This document shows, piece by piece, positions 16,934-26,317 of a stretch of 64,000 nucleotides of DNA. Source of the stretch: Legionella yabuuchiae. Lineage in GTDB: Bacteria > Pseudomonadota > Gammaproteobacteria > Legionellales > Legionellaceae. Both the position numbers and the translations under genes were made by a program. Position 1 is the stretch's first letter; every line of letters starts with the position of its first letter. The DNA lies in the NCBI RefSeq assembly GCF_900640115.1, contig NZ_CAAAIW010000010.1:1-64000 (forward strand), in the 5' to 3' direction. A model generated the notes under the pieces. The model was not told the DNA's origin. It was given only the letters and a program-made list of their open reading frames with translations, and made no database searches.

Positions 16934-18186
16934 ATAAAAACAGCGGAATCAAAATCCTATCAGGCTCGGTGGCTTTGGTTGCGATCCTAATTCTCTTTAA
17001 CAGCAGAAGCACCCCACCGGCTATAGAATCTACAACCAACACCAACAATTTTAATGAAGCCATTGCCAGCCAGTTTAACGACAATATTCGTGATGTCTCA
17101 GCCCGTCTTCAAGAAACGGAAAAACGGCTGGAGCAAGTGCAACAGGAAAATAAAACCCTGCAAACCAAGCTTCAACAACCCAAACAAGACAGTAGCTATC
17201 AACTCAAAGAAGAAATACTGGCTTTAAAAGATCAAATTGCGTCCATTGCCCAAAGCACAACCAAGTCTTATCCGGTGGAAGGCAAGGTTGAAATTAAGCA
17301 AATCAAAGATCTGGATGAGTTATTAGACAAGCCGGCAGCTGAACATAAAGAACTGTCTTTATGGGATGAACAAAAAGAAAAGGAAGAAGCCCCCAAAGCA
17401 ACGCCATTCTATACCATCCCAGCCGGCAGTGATTTCAGTAAAGTAATGTTGTTATCAGCCTTGATTGGTGAAGTACCGGTTGAAGGAAAACTTATGCAAC
17501 CGCTGTTCCCCTTTTCAGCCATAATTTCCCGCGGCGATTTAATGACCGCCAACGGCATGCAATTACCCGATGAAATTATTGGCATGAAACTGAGCGGTTA
17601 TTCCATCGGTGTCGGCTCTTTTCTCGATAACATCAGTTGTGTACGCGCCTATGTGACCTCAGCACTTTTTGTTTTTGATGACGGTCATTTTGTCACCGTG
17701 GGTCAGGAGCAAATGAAAAGTTCCGCCGAGCTAATCAACAATGACAGCATTGGCTATCTCACCACCCAATACGGCAATCCTTGCATTAAAGGTCAGTACA
17801 TCACCAACGCCCCACAGGTATTAACGTCTTTTATGGCTGCAGGCGGACTTCAAGGTGCTGGAAACGCCTTATCTAAATGGCAGATGACCTATCAGGCCGA
17901 AGGGGGTAACGCCATTGCCACCCCAACAGGCCAGCTTGGACATTCTTCAGCAGGTGGCGCTTTAAACGAAGGCAGTCAGAAAATTACCGACTGGATGGAA
18001 AAACGGATTCAAGGCAGCTTTGATATGGTCTTTGTACCTGCCAGTCTTAAGGTACAAAACCGATTTATTCCCAATCACTTCAACCTTCATTTCAATCAAA
18101 CCATAGCCATCGATAAAGAACTCAACGGGAGGGTATTAGATTATGGTCGCACAGAAGAAAAACACGCTGATTATGCTTTGCGTTAG
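16930..18186 (+). CDS. conjugative element protein, PFL_4705 family (TIGR03752; TraB/VirB10-like)
   Basis: This 418-residue protein spans the periplasm. A single N-terminal membrane helix (about residues 8-22, ILSGSVALVAILILF) is followed by a long coiled coil (about 45-105), a Glu/Lys-rich linker, and the globular C-terminal domain with IPAGSDFSKVMLLSALIGEVPV and RGDLMTANGMQLPDEI. Such proteins bridge the inner-membrane ATPases and the outer-membrane ring. It overlaps the lipoprotein gene by 44 bases. Confidence 0.85.
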   Translation: MNKNSGIKILSGSVALVAILILFNSRSTPPAIESTTNTNNFNEAIASQFNDNIRDVSARLQETEKRLEQVQQENKTLQTKLQQPKQDSSYQLKEEILALKDQIASIAQSTTKSYPVEGKVEIKQIKDLDELLDKPAAEHKELSLWDEQKEKEEAPKATPFYTIPAGSDFSKVMLLSALIGEVPVEGKLMQPLFPFSAIISRGDLMTANGMQLPDEIIGMKLSGYSIGVGSFLDNISCVRAYVTSALFVFDDGHFVTVGQEQMKSSAELINNDSIGYLTTQYGNPCIKGQYITNAPQVLTSFMAAGGLQGAGNALSKWQMTYQAEGGNAIATPTGQLGHSSAGGALNEGSQKITDWMEKRIQGSFDMVFVPASLKVQNRFIPNHFNLHFNQTIAIDKELNGRVLDYGRTEEKHADYALR

Positions 18187-18490
18187 TCTGAGCTTAAGTG
18201 CTTGCTCTACGGCAAAAGTATCTCAGGGAACCATACCGGAACAAGGGTTAACGGTGAGCCAGCTTTACCACCACAGTAAACCGGCACCTTTACCCAAGAA
18301 AAGCGCAACCAAAATACAAGCTCAAAAAAATTCACAACAGTTTAAAGCCTTACCTAATCCAGAAGTACCCATTCATGTCTTTGCGCATGTCGCCAATATT
18401 GGTGATGAGCAAATCATAAAGCCTGCTTACACCACGCGCTTTTTTCTCTATAAGCACAACCAGTATGCACTAGCATCAGAATTGTATTGA
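18143..18490 (+). CDS. GI-T4SS lipoprotein, TIGR03751 family (TraV/VirB7-like)
   Basis: The 115-residue protein has a lipoprotein signal with the lipobox LSAC (about residues 18-21), so Cys21 should be lipidated. The mature part includes ITVSQLYHHS-like and AHVANIGDEQIIKPAYTTRFFLYK segments seen in the family, with a final ALASE motif. It is the probable outer-membrane anchor of the core complex formed with the TraK- and TraB-like proteins. It overlaps the upstream gene by 44 bases, and its last codons overlap the leader of the ATPase gene. Confidence 0.78.
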   Translation: MVAQKKNTLIMLCVSLSLSACSTAKVSQGTIPEQGLTVSQLYHHSKPAPLPKKSATKIQAQKNSQQFKALPNPEVPIHVFAHVANIGDEQIIKPAYTTRFFLYKHNQYALASELY

Positions 18491-18498
18491 GGTGGATT

Positions 18499-21246
18499 AT
18501 GAAGAACATGATTAACTGGCTGTTAGGCGCTCATAATCCACAAGGAGCGCAGAAAAAGACGGTAAAAAAACGTTTTGCGAATCCTCTGCCCTCGTTTGCC
18601 GATAAGCTCGCTATTGCGGATTTTGATGACGAGCATCAAGTCTTTTTGTTGGCAGATGGCAAAAGTCTGGGCTCTGGCTTTGAACTAAGTGATATTCCGG
18701 CAGAGGCTGCAGCACCCGAATATTTGCAGGCGGTATTTGGTAAAGTTCGTGATACCTTTGCCTCAGTAGTGCCGCTTCATCAGGTTGATCCTTGGATCAT
18801 GCAGATGTTTGTTCAGGATGACTATAACCTTGAACCGGTGATTGACCATATCAAAAATCATGTTGATGAAAAACTCATTAACAGCCGCATGACACAGGAT
18901 TACTTGCAAAGACTGCAGGATTTATTCAAAAAAATGAGCCGGCCACAAGGATTATTTGTTGATCCAAAAACAGACCTTCCTTATAGAGGCAGAAGAAGGC
19001 GTATTCGAGTTTTGTTTTATCGGCTATTGAATGACTCCAACCCTGATCGCCAAACCGCTTTAAAGGAACATCAGGAGATTATCGCCCAGATTGAGTCCAA
19101 ACTCCGCTCACCTGGCTTGCAGTTAAAACGCCTGACCGGTAAAGACTATTATCAATGGTGGGTTCGCTGGTTTAATCCTGCCAATGGGGAGTCTTTGTTA
19201 GAGCAATACCCCTACCCCAAAACCAAACCAGCAGGCTTTAATCTGGCACAAAATGTCTTGTTCACGCCACCGCAAAGTGATGATAAAGGTTTTATTTTTA
19301 ACGGCTTGAAACATCGCATTTTATATGTGGATGGATTAAAAGAAGCCCCAGAAATTGGTCTTATATCCCGTGAACGGCCTCAAGCCAACCCAAAACACCG
19401 CTATGCGTTATTAGATACCTTACCTGAAGGCAGCATCTATACCATTCAAGTGGTCTTCTCGCATGATGCCTCACTCGATGCCCATTTAACCCGACTGGAA
19501 AAAGGCATAGTCGGCACCAGCTTAAAACCATCTCAAGTTCGGGAAGATATTAAGACCGCCCGTAATGAGTTGACCATGGGCAATCGCTTATTCTGGGTTA
19601 ATCAAGCCGTATTTTACCGCGTCCAGGATGAGCCAGAAGCAAAAGACATTGAAAAGCGCTTACAAGATATTTTTATGGAAGCAAAAATGCCTTTGATTGA
19701 GTCTCGTTTTGATATCCATCCCTTAAATTCCTACCTTAACGCCCTGCCCTTTAACTTTATACCGCAATACGCAAGACGTTATTTATGTTATGACCGCTTG
19801 ATGTATGCATCAGAACTGGCAGCATTGTTGCCAGTGTATGGACGAAACCAAGGCGCAAGACACCTACCCTGCTTTATCTTTTTCAATCGTTTAGGTGAAC
19901 CTGTATTTTTGGATTTACTGCATCATGATTTTGTGTCGCAAAATTCGCATTGCGCCATCTTTGCCAACTCAGGTGGAGGTAAGTCCGTTTTAACCGGCTG
20001 GATGGTGCAGTCACTACTGGCGATGAAAAACGCCCGTATTGTTTTATTTGAAATGGGAAATTCGTTTGACCGCATTCTGACCCACTGCCAAAAGCATGGT
20101 TTAAAAAGCAAACAATTACTGCTCTCCAATCAAAAAGACAAAGCCGTGCCCTTAAATCCTTTTTGCGATGCCTATAAAGCCTTGCCTGAAATCAGCGCAC
20201 AATCCAGTGAAGCAATAGCACTTTTGGAGCAGTTAAAACAGGACAAATCCAAGCCTGCTAACGAATCAGAACGCTACTGCGAAGACGAGTCAAGATCCTA
20301 TCTGGCTGAACTAACGCTTGCCCTTCGCACCATGATTACTGAAGCCAACGCCAAAGAGGAAGAAGGCTTCACCCTTGCCGATGAAACCCTGCTCATAGAA
20401 ATATTAAGTGATGCCATCGTTGCGTCAGCAAAAAACAACATTCCTCAAATGCTAACCGAGCATGTGCTTTCAGCTTTTGAACAGCGCATAGAAAATGAAA
20501 CGTCCACTAAGAAAAAAGAACGCCTGCAGGATATGGCCGATCGCCTTAAAAGTTACGTCATTAACAGTTCAAAATCGCGTTTTTTTAATGTCCCAACTGA
20601 ACCGCTGGATGATTTTGATATCTTTCATATCGACATCTCCGCCATCAAAGATGACCGTGGCAAATTAGCCTTAGTAATGGTCTCTCTTTTACCCCGAATA
20701 CTGGCCATGGCAGAACGCACCCAAAACGATTCACGTCCGATGTTTTTAATCATCGATGAGGCGCACATCCAGTTTGAAATTGATGTCATTGTCTCTAGCG
20801 CCCTGCTCATTGCCAAAGTCGCCCGAAAACTGGGACTTTGGCTCATTCCAGTCACCCAAAATGTGGCTGACATGCGCTCAGCCAAAGCAACGAAGATTTT
20901 GTCATTGATGGAAACCTGGATTGTCCTTGGTCTGGATGAAAATGAGCTCAAAGACATCAAGCAATTTAAGCATCTGACACCACAGCAAGAAGCCTTGATT
21001 CGAGAGATTGACTCACAAAAAGGTTTGTATGCAGAAGCAGTGCTTTTAGGTTCGCGCTATCAAGGTTTATTCCGAGTCATCCCACCCCGTTATCTTCTTG
21101 CTCTTTTAATGAATGAAAAAAGTGAAAAGGTAGCCAGAGGCCAACTGGAGAAAGATTATGGCGTACTTAAAGCTGCTGAAATTATGGCAGAAATTCTGGA
21201 GCAGCCTAAAGTTAAGCATGATGCTGGGGCTTATTTTTATGATTAA
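18499..21246 (+). CDS. VirB4/TraC-like conjugation ATPase, PFL_4706 family (TIGR03744)
   Basis: This is the large ATPase (915 residues) that powers pilus and channel assembly. Walker A is in NSGGGKSVLTGW (about residue 492) and Walker B in FLIIDEAHIQFE (about 752), followed by the motif TQNVADMRS. The N-terminal 450 residues form the VirB4-type assembly domain. I choose the ATG at 18499 with GAGGTGG at good spacing; a TTG four codons earlier is less likely. It overlaps the TraU-like gene by about 29 bases. The protein is full length with all ATPase motifs intact, so the T4SS may be functional. Confidence 0.88.
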   Translation: MKNMINWLLGAHNPQGAQKKTVKKRFANPLPSFADKLAIADFDDEHQVFLLADGKSLGSGFELSDIPAEAAAPEYLQAVFGKVRDTFASVVPLHQVDPWIMQMFVQDDYNLEPVIDHIKNHVDEKLINSRMTQDYLQRLQDLFKKMSRPQGLFVDPKTDLPYRGRRRRIRVLFYRLLNDSNPDRQTALKEHQEIIAQIESKLRSPGLQLKRLTGKDYYQWWVRWFNPANGESLLEQYPYPKTKPAGFNLAQNVLFTPPQSDDKGFIFNGLKHRILYVDGLKEAPEIGLISRERPQANPKHRYALLDTLPEGSIYTIQVVFSHDASLDAHLTRLEKGIVGTSLKPSQVREDIKTARNELTMGNRLFWVNQAVFYRVQDEPEAKDIEKRLQDIFMEAKMPLIESRFDIHPLNSYLNALPFNFIPQYARRYLCYDRLMYASELAALLPVYGRNQGARHLPCFIFFNRLGEPVFLDLLHHDFVSQNSHCAIFANSGGGKSVLTGWMVQSLLAMKNARIVLFEMGNSFDRILTHCQKHGLKSKQLLLSNQKDKAVPLNPFCDAYKALPEISAQSSEAIALLEQLKQDKSKPANESERYCEDESRSYLAELTLALRTMITEANAKEEEGFTLADETLLIEILSDAIVASAKNNIPQMLTEHVLSAFEQRIENETSTKKKERLQDMADRLKSYVINSSKSRFFNVPTEPLDDFDIFHIDISAIKDDRGKLALVMVSLLPRILAMAERTQNDSRPMFLIIDEAHIQFEIDVIVSSALLIAKVARKLGLWLIPVTQNVADMRSAKATKILSLMETWIVLGLDENELKDIKQFKHLTPQQEALIREIDSQKGLYAEAVLLGSRYQGLFRVIPPRYLLALLMNEKSEKVARGQLEKDYGVLKAAEIMAEILEQPKVKHDAGAYFYD

Positions 21247-22213
21247 TCCAACTCATGCGACTGAAAGCACGAAACCGCCCCATCCAGTGAATACTTTTAC
21301 CATTTCCGGTAGAGTGCTGGCCAAGGTATTTCATAATTCCCACTATAAAATCATTGGATCTTGCGCCTGGGAGCATGGACACTTTCCACCCAAAGTTTCT
21401 TTTACAGCAGCGGTTGAACAATTTTTACCTGATTTAATTGTGACCGTCAGCAATAAACCTGAAGAAAACCCCTGGCTTGAAGCAAGAGCCTTGTATGAGA
21501 ACAAAGCCAATCGATTCGCCTACCAAAAAGCCTACAAACTTGCGACTGGTATGGATTTAGGTTTTGGCAATGACAGCAGTCAAACCACCAGCTTGCATGG
21601 TAATGATGAGCGCACACGGGTCGTTGATGTCATTGGCAGCCCCGCTGCCTTTTACCGTTTTCCCTTTTTGTCGCTAAAACCGGAAACCCACTTTGGCATG
21701 CCTTATTATCTATCCGAGCTAGATGCGGTAATGGATAGAACAGAAGCCGCCGAACTGGTGTATATGGCCTCTCACCCACAACTGTTAATCAATCATGATA
21801 TAGGCACTGCAACGCACATCTGGGGTACAGAAATTCCAAGATTAATGCGAGTCACCCAGCCCTATAATTTCCGCGCATCGGTTGTGGCGGCCATGCATGC
21901 CGTTGATATCGTCACCAACCAAAATCCATTGCATGTTACCAAATCCACAGCTAACCGCTGCGGTCAAAACTGTGTGGTGGCCAATGCCGTTTTTGATCCC
22001 AATAACCAAAAAGTCATCTGGCAGGAAGTCTATCCAAACAACCGTACTTTTCGTCCAGGTGACGCAGAAGATTTTGGCATTGAAGATGATAAGAAAGGCA
22101 ATGGCAATTATGTTTTTGTAGTCTGGCGTAAATACCGAGGCTGCGTGCAACACCATGGCAATCTGATTCGCTTTTTAACCTTTCCCAAAGTAGGGCAACC
22201 TCAAAAACGATAA
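21218..22213 (+). CDS. TraU-like protein, PFL_4710 family (TIGR03756)
   Basis: This exported Cys-containing protein (331 residues from this start) has the signal MLGLIFMINPTHA. The mature part has FTISGRVLAKVFHNSHYKI, then SCAWEH. Near the C terminus GDAEDFGIED precedes VFVVWRKYRGC. This is the family pattern shared with F-type TraU, a mating-pair-stabilisation component probably carrying disulfides. Two adjacent ATG codons (21218 and 21221) fit the signal peptide. The frame is open further left but lies within the ATPase gene. The PFL_4709-type gene usually found just upstream in related islands is missing here. Confidence 0.8.
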   Translation: MMLGLIFMINPTHATESTKPPHPVNTFTISGRVLAKVFHNSHYKIIGSCAWEHGHFPPKVSFTAAVEQFLPDLIVTVSNKPEENPWLEARALYENKANRFAYQKAYKLATGMDLGFGNDSSQTTSLHGNDERTRVVDVIGSPAAFYRFPFLSLKPETHFGMPYYLSELDAVMDRTEAAELVYMASHPQLLINHDIGTATHIWGTEIPRLMRVTQPYNFRASVVAAMHAVDIVTNQNPLHVTKSTANRCGQNCVVANAVFDPNNQKVIWQEVYPNNRTFRPGDAEDFGIEDDKKGNGNYVFVVWRKYRGCVQHHGNLIRFLTFPKVGQPQKR

Positions 22214-22222
22214 GGGTTTATT

Positions 22223-23590
22223 ATGAGAAAATTATTAGTATTGACCACACTATTTCCAGTAAGCCTCTATGCCAGTGGCTTTATGCCCAGCCAATCGGAT
22301 TATTATTATCAGCTGGGTGGTGCGTCGAATTTATTTGTGCCTCCCATCAACAAAGATCAGACCTTGAAAATTGGTGCGGATATTGATGAACGGATGGGAT
22401 TTTCTTGCAGCGGATTTAATCCGGTGGTGTCCATTACCAACACCATGCAGGATTTAAAAAAATCATCACTTAACATTCCGGCTGGTGTGATTAGCAACTT
22501 AAAAGGTTCTGTTGCAGGCTATCCACTTTATAAGCTGCAACAAGCCATGCCTGCTTTATATAATGTCCTGCAAAATACAGCATCCAGTGCGCAAAATGAA
22601 TTTACCCTCAAAGTCAAAGACTGCCAGAAGGTCAAAGAAGCCTTAGAACAAAATCAGTCTCCTGTAGAAAGCATGCTTTCGGTATCGGACAGCCAGGGCT
22701 GGCTTGATGCATACAGGCGAGCCCAAAAAGAGAACGTTGATGTGACCGAAACTTCAAAAAGCATTGCGAAAAAACGGGATGAATACGGCCTACCCTGGAT
22801 AGGTAGCGATAAAGGCAATGCCGGCGGTAAATTTCAGCGGCCCATCAAAGTCATAAATGATGTGGTGATTGCAGGTTACAACATCTTATTAACGCGCAAA
22901 CCGCTTGATTCAACCACCAAGCCTTTTGAGAAAACGCCCATGACCCACGCTTGGGCAACCCCAAATGATGCGGCCAATTGGGCAGTTAAAGTGTTAGGCG
23001 ACATTCACGTCAGTAGCAGTGAAAACAAAGAAAACCATGAGACACAAGCAGGCATGGGTTTATCTGCGCTATTGCAAAGTTGTGATAATGCCAATACCTG
23101 CAGCCAGAATATCGCCAAAGCACTATGGAATCTGGTCAATGGCAGCTGGACCTTAACCGAAGAAAATCTTCACAAAGTCAGTGCCTCAAACCTTTTGATT
23201 ACAGATGAAATCATCCTAACCATTCAACATTTACCCCGTGAAGAACAACTGCTCACCGTATCCAAGCTGGCCGAAGAAATCGCCGTACAAAACATGCTGG
23301 ATAAAGCCTTGATGATGCGGCGAATACTACAGGCCGGCCTTCAAGTTCAGGAAGTGCAAAACTTAAAACCTGCTCTAAACATGGTGCGTTTTGCTTTAAA
23401 GAAACTCGATGATGATATCCATTCATTGGCCTTTGAAAACGAAGTACGCAAAAAAATGATGACTGACACACTCACTATGATTATGGACATCCGTCATCAA
23501 GCGCAAAACGCCAGTATCCCAGGTCAGGATCACGAGCAACCAGCAGTGAAAAATGGCGCTGTTTATCTCAAAGAACAACAAAGGGGATAA
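22223..23590 (+). CDS. TraH-like protein, PFL_4711 family (TIGR03755)
   Basis: This exported protein has 455 residues. A signal peptide (LLVLTTLFPVSLYASG) is followed by YYYQLGGASNLFVPP, FSCSGFNPVVSITNTMQ and SLNIPAGVISNLKGSVAGYP. These are the opening motifs of the TraH-like family of GI-T4SS, with conserved Cys residues for the periplasm. The helical C-terminal half includes a coiled segment. It lies 9 bases after the TraU-like gene and just before traG, the F-plasmid-like order TraU-TraH-TraG. Confidence 0.8.
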   Translation: MRKLLVLTTLFPVSLYASGFMPSQSDYYYQLGGASNLFVPPINKDQTLKIGADIDERMGFSCSGFNPVVSITNTMQDLKKSSLNIPAGVISNLKGSVAGYPLYKLQQAMPALYNVLQNTASSAQNEFTLKVKDCQKVKEALEQNQSPVESMLSVSDSQGWLDAYRRAQKENVDVTETSKSIAKKRDEYGLPWIGSDKGNAGGKFQRPIKVINDVVIAGYNILLTRKPLDSTTKPFEKTPMTHAWATPNDAANWAVKVLGDIHVSSSENKENHETQAGMGLSALLQSCDNANTCSQNIAKALWNLVNGSWTLTEENLHKVSASNLLITDEIILTIQHLPREEQLLTVSKLAEEIAVQNMLDKALMMRRILQAGLQVQEVQNLKPALNMVRFALKKLDDDIHSLAFENEVRKKMMTDTLTMIMDIRHQAQNASIPGQDHEQPAVKNGAVYLKEQQRG

Positions 23591-23591
23591 T

Positions 23592-25172
23592 ATGATTGTT
23601 TTTAATCCACTTTCTTTATACACCACCTACCTTGGCTGGCAGCAATACGAAATCATCTTTAATGCCCTGTGGCAAACAGGGCTGTTATATCTCGGCTTTC
23701 TTGCGGTCGGCTATCGTTTCTTAAAAAATGTACTGGTGCCGGCTGCTGCTTTTTTCGCTGTGGAGCACGCCCTTAACCATTTTCTCTATGAGCTGGCGAT
23801 TACGGTTTTAATATGCGGTATATTTGTCTACCCTTGCGTTCCATTAGAAACCAAAGCACTGCAATTTAAACCCTTATGCGGATTAAAAATCGATTCTACC
23901 GCCACCATTGGCGATACGGGCACAACCTATGATGAAGCCTTTGCTGATGTCTTAACCCATCAAATCAAAATCCCCATCGGCTTTGCCATTATCCAGAATT
24001 TCATGTCCAGCTTTACTTACAGCCTAATGAAAGTCACAGGCTGTACCGATAGTCTGCAAGCAATTGAGGGGGATTTGGTATCAACCTATTTGCCTCACAA
24101 TGTGCGTGAACAGGCTTTGGATTTTCACAGACAATGCTTTATTGAAGCCAGAACACAGTTCAACAGCGATAAGCATGAACCCAATGAGTTAAATGCTTTA
24201 TTAAACCGTTATGGTGGTGAAGACGATCTAACATGGATGGGCTCAAAAATCCTGCAGCAAATGTATTACACTAAAATCCATGCCCGTCATCCGGTTAAAG
24301 GATTTACCTTCAATCAAGCACCGAGTCCGAACCTGCAAAAAGCAGCCAATCGAGGCGACTTGCCCAGCGAACAGTTACCAGAAAATGGCTATCCAAGCTG
24401 CCAACAATGGTGGAATAAAATCAAAACGGATCTGATTGAAGTTGCCAACAAAGCCAGTTTCTTTAACAAACATTTGAACTACTACACCATGTTAGGGCGA
24501 GTTAGAGAATACAGATTCAAACACCCCAAAGCATGGCAAGCGGATATCGCTGCAGAGGATTACATCGCAAAAATGCTGCTTAATGAAAGCAAAGATATGC
24601 AGCTCAATTCTATCAAGAACATGATGGATAATAATAACAGCAGAGTCGGCAGTGTCATCACCAATGGTTTAGTCAATGTAGGTCAACTGGCTAAGTCTTG
24701 GACTTCAACACCTCTAAAACGAGAATCCATCATGCAAACCCTGCCCGTGATGCAAGCGTTTTTCATGTTCTTTTTAATCATCCTCACCCCAATTGTGCTT
24801 TCTTTGAGTAACTACAGCCCTAAAGCACTTGGAAGCCTTTGCGGTTTATTTATTATGAGCATATTTCTGCAATACCTCTGGCATCTGGTTGGCTTTGTTG
24901 AGCGATCCGTGCTTGATCCGCTAGGCGAGAATAAAGCGATTTCTGCGATGAAAAATATGGCGGTGATGTTTTATTTTGTCGCACCTGTGCTTTTGCTGAG
25001 ATTATCCAGTCATTTTGGTGGTGATGCTGGTGCAAGTCTTTCAGAATTAGTCAGTGCATCAAATAAGCAAAGTGGTGAACTTGCTAACTCAGGGGCACAA
25101 ACGGCTAAGGCTGGTGCACAACTGGCTACAGGGCTAACTGGATCAAAACTAGCTGCAAAGGTAATACGATGA
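23592..25172 (+). CDS. traG: TraG-like mating-pair stabilisation protein, N-terminal-domain type
   Basis: This 526-residue inner-membrane protein has clustered helices near residues 22-40, 48-90, 390-440 and 460-480 and a large periplasmic loop between them. The pattern (YTTYLGWQQYEIIFNALWQTG at the start, SLSNYSPKALGSLCGLF and WHLVGFVERSVL late) matches the TraG N-terminal family of integrating conjugative elements. I start at the ATG at 23592 with AAGGGG upstream. The long C-terminal periplasmic extension of F-plasmid TraG, linked to entry exclusion, is absent, as is usual for GI-T4SS. It ends the continuous transfer operon. Confidence 0.82.
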   Translation: MIVFNPLSLYTTYLGWQQYEIIFNALWQTGLLYLGFLAVGYRFLKNVLVPAAAFFAVEHALNHFLYELAITVLICGIFVYPCVPLETKALQFKPLCGLKIDSTATIGDTGTTYDEAFADVLTHQIKIPIGFAIIQNFMSSFTYSLMKVTGCTDSLQAIEGDLVSTYLPHNVREQALDFHRQCFIEARTQFNSDKHEPNELNALLNRYGGEDDLTWMGSKILQQMYYTKIHARHPVKGFTFNQAPSPNLQKAANRGDLPSEQLPENGYPSCQQWWNKIKTDLIEVANKASFFNKHLNYYTMLGRVREYRFKHPKAWQADIAAEDYIAKMLLNESKDMQLNSIKNMMDNNNSRVGSVITNGLVNVGQLAKSWTSTPLKRESIMQTLPVMQAFFMFFLIILTPIVLSLSNYSPKALGSLCGLFIMSIFLQYLWHLVGFVERSVLDPLGENKAISAMKNMAVMFYFVAPVLLLRLSSHFGGDAGASLSELVSASNKQSGELANSGAQTAKAGAQLATGLTGSKLAAKVIR

Positions 25173-25183
25173 AAAAAACACGA

Positions 25184-25351
25184 TTACTTATCAGCTTCAA
25201 ATGCTTCGTTATATTCTTCCATGCTGATCGAACCAGACTCATACAAGCGTCTAGCTTCAAATATACATACCTTATTTTTTACAGGCTTATCCTCGGCAAT
25301 ATCAAAAATTGCTTCGGCAATAATGCCCAACAATCGAAATACCTTGCGCAT
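25184..25351 (-). CDS. small SHOCT-like protein, antisense between traG and the next gene
   Basis: A 55-codon reading frame on the minus strand, below the usual 60-residue cut-off, gives a convincing protein. A hydrophobic N-terminal helix (RKVFRLLGIIAEAIFDIAED) is followed by EARRLYESGSISMEEYNEAF. The latter closely resembles the SHOCT motif (L-x-x-L-x-x-x-G-x-I-x-x-E-E-F/Y). GGAAG lies about 9 bases before the ATG. The plus strand here has only a weak frame, so I favour this one. It is oriented against the transfer operon and covers exactly the 190-base gap between traG and the small membrane-protein gene. Confidence 0.5.
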   Translation of the reverse strand: MRKVFRLLGIIAEAIFDIAEDKPVKNKVCIFEARRLYESGSISMEEYNEAFEADK

Positions 25352-25365
25352 TTGGAGACTTCCCT

Positions 25366-25698
25366 ATGAAAAAAAATTATCTGCGTTCAACTATTATAGT
25401 CACAGCACAAACCATTTTTCCAACTCTGGTGCTGTTAATCATCGGACCCTGGTTGCTCAGCCAAGGCTCAACACTTGCCAGTTGGGATTCTTACTTGTCA
25501 AAAATAAAATATACCCTATTCATCATGCATGGCTTATTTTACTTTACCTTCATTCTGTTATGGCCCAGGCTTGTAACTGCATTGAAGACGCAAGAAACAA
25601 CGCCAAGACAAATACAACTTGCCACTCAAGCAAGATGGTATTTGCTCTGCATTTTTCTTTTGATTGATTTGATAACGTGCATAGGAGTCAATGAATGA
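25366..25698 (+). CDS. small membrane protein of the conjugation locus
   Basis: This is a 110-residue protein with three predicted membrane helices (about residues 10-33, 47-68 and 88-105). A charged segment ALKTQETTPRQIQLATQARW separates the last two. The start has TTGGAG 7 bases upstream. It overlaps the DUF938 gene by 4 bases (ATGAATGA). I do not recognise a family; two or three transmembrane segments with an amphipathic linker are all that can be said. Co-transcription with the methyltransferase is likely. Confidence 0.55.
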   Translation: MKKNYLRSTIIVTAQTIFPTLVLLIIGPWLLSQGSTLASWDSYLSKIKYTLFIMHGLFYFTFILLWPRLVTALKTQETTPRQIQLATQARWYLLCIFLLIDLITCIGVNE

Positions 25699-26291
25699 AT
25701 AAACCATTTAGCCAGGCCTGTGAAAACAATAAAGCACCTATTTTAGAAACTCTTAACCAATATTTATCAGGTAGCGAGCAAATACTTGAAGTTGGCAGTG
25801 GCACAGGTCAGCATGCCCATTACTTTGCCAATCATTTGCCAGAAGTTTCTTGGCAAACCTCAGATTTGCCAGCGAAGCATGTAGGCATTAAATCCTGGAT
25901 AAAAGAGTGTAGCTTTAATAATGTTCAACCACCATTGACGCTAGATGTTTCAGATCCTACTCAATGGCCAAAGATTCAATATGATGCAGTGTATACAGCC
26001 AATACAACGCATATCATGTCATGGCAAGAAGTCACCTGCCTCTTTAAACTTACCGGCAGTTGCTTAAAGTCAAAAGGATTCTTATTTTGTTATGGCCCTT
26101 TTAATCTTAATGGCCAATTCACCAGCGATTCCAATGAACGATTCGACACCTCCTTGCGCCGCCAAAATCCACAAATGGGCATACGGGACTTAAACGATAT
26201 TCAACAAGAAGCTCATATAAACCAACTGACCTTAGTCCAGCGCCACGCCATGCCAGCAAATAACATGCTGTTGGTCTTTATGCGACGTTAA
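25695..26291 (+). CDS. DUF938-family SAM-dependent methyltransferase
   Basis: This 198-residue class I methyltransferase-like protein has the AdoMet-binding motif ILEVGSGTGQHAHYFA (about residues 31-47) and the acidic strand-2 residue in SDLPAKH. The DUF938 signature follows: YTANTTHIMSW, then FCYGPFNLNGQFTSDSNERFD and LRRQNPQMGIRDLND. The family has no proven substrate. It sits within the transfer region between a membrane protein and traD, unlike typical GI-T4SS loci, so it is probably a cargo insertion. No catalytic feature is visibly lost. Confidence 0.85.
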   Translation: MNKPFSQACENNKAPILETLNQYLSGSEQILEVGSGTGQHAHYFANHLPEVSWQTSDLPAKHVGIKSWIKECSFNNVQPPLTLDVSDPTQWPKIQYDAVYTANTTHIMSWQEVTCLFKLTGSCLKSKGFLFCYGPFNLNGQFTSDSNERFDTSLRRQNPQMGIRDLNDIQQEAHINQLTLVQRHAMPANNMLLVFMRR

Positions 26292-26317
26292 ATGTACTGC
26301 AAAAGGATAGTCACCTT

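Noticed and set aside
25169-25369. Plus-strand small gene directly after traG
   Set aside because: Its composition is not protein-like and it lacks a good ribosome site; the antisense SHOCT-like frame explains the same bases better.
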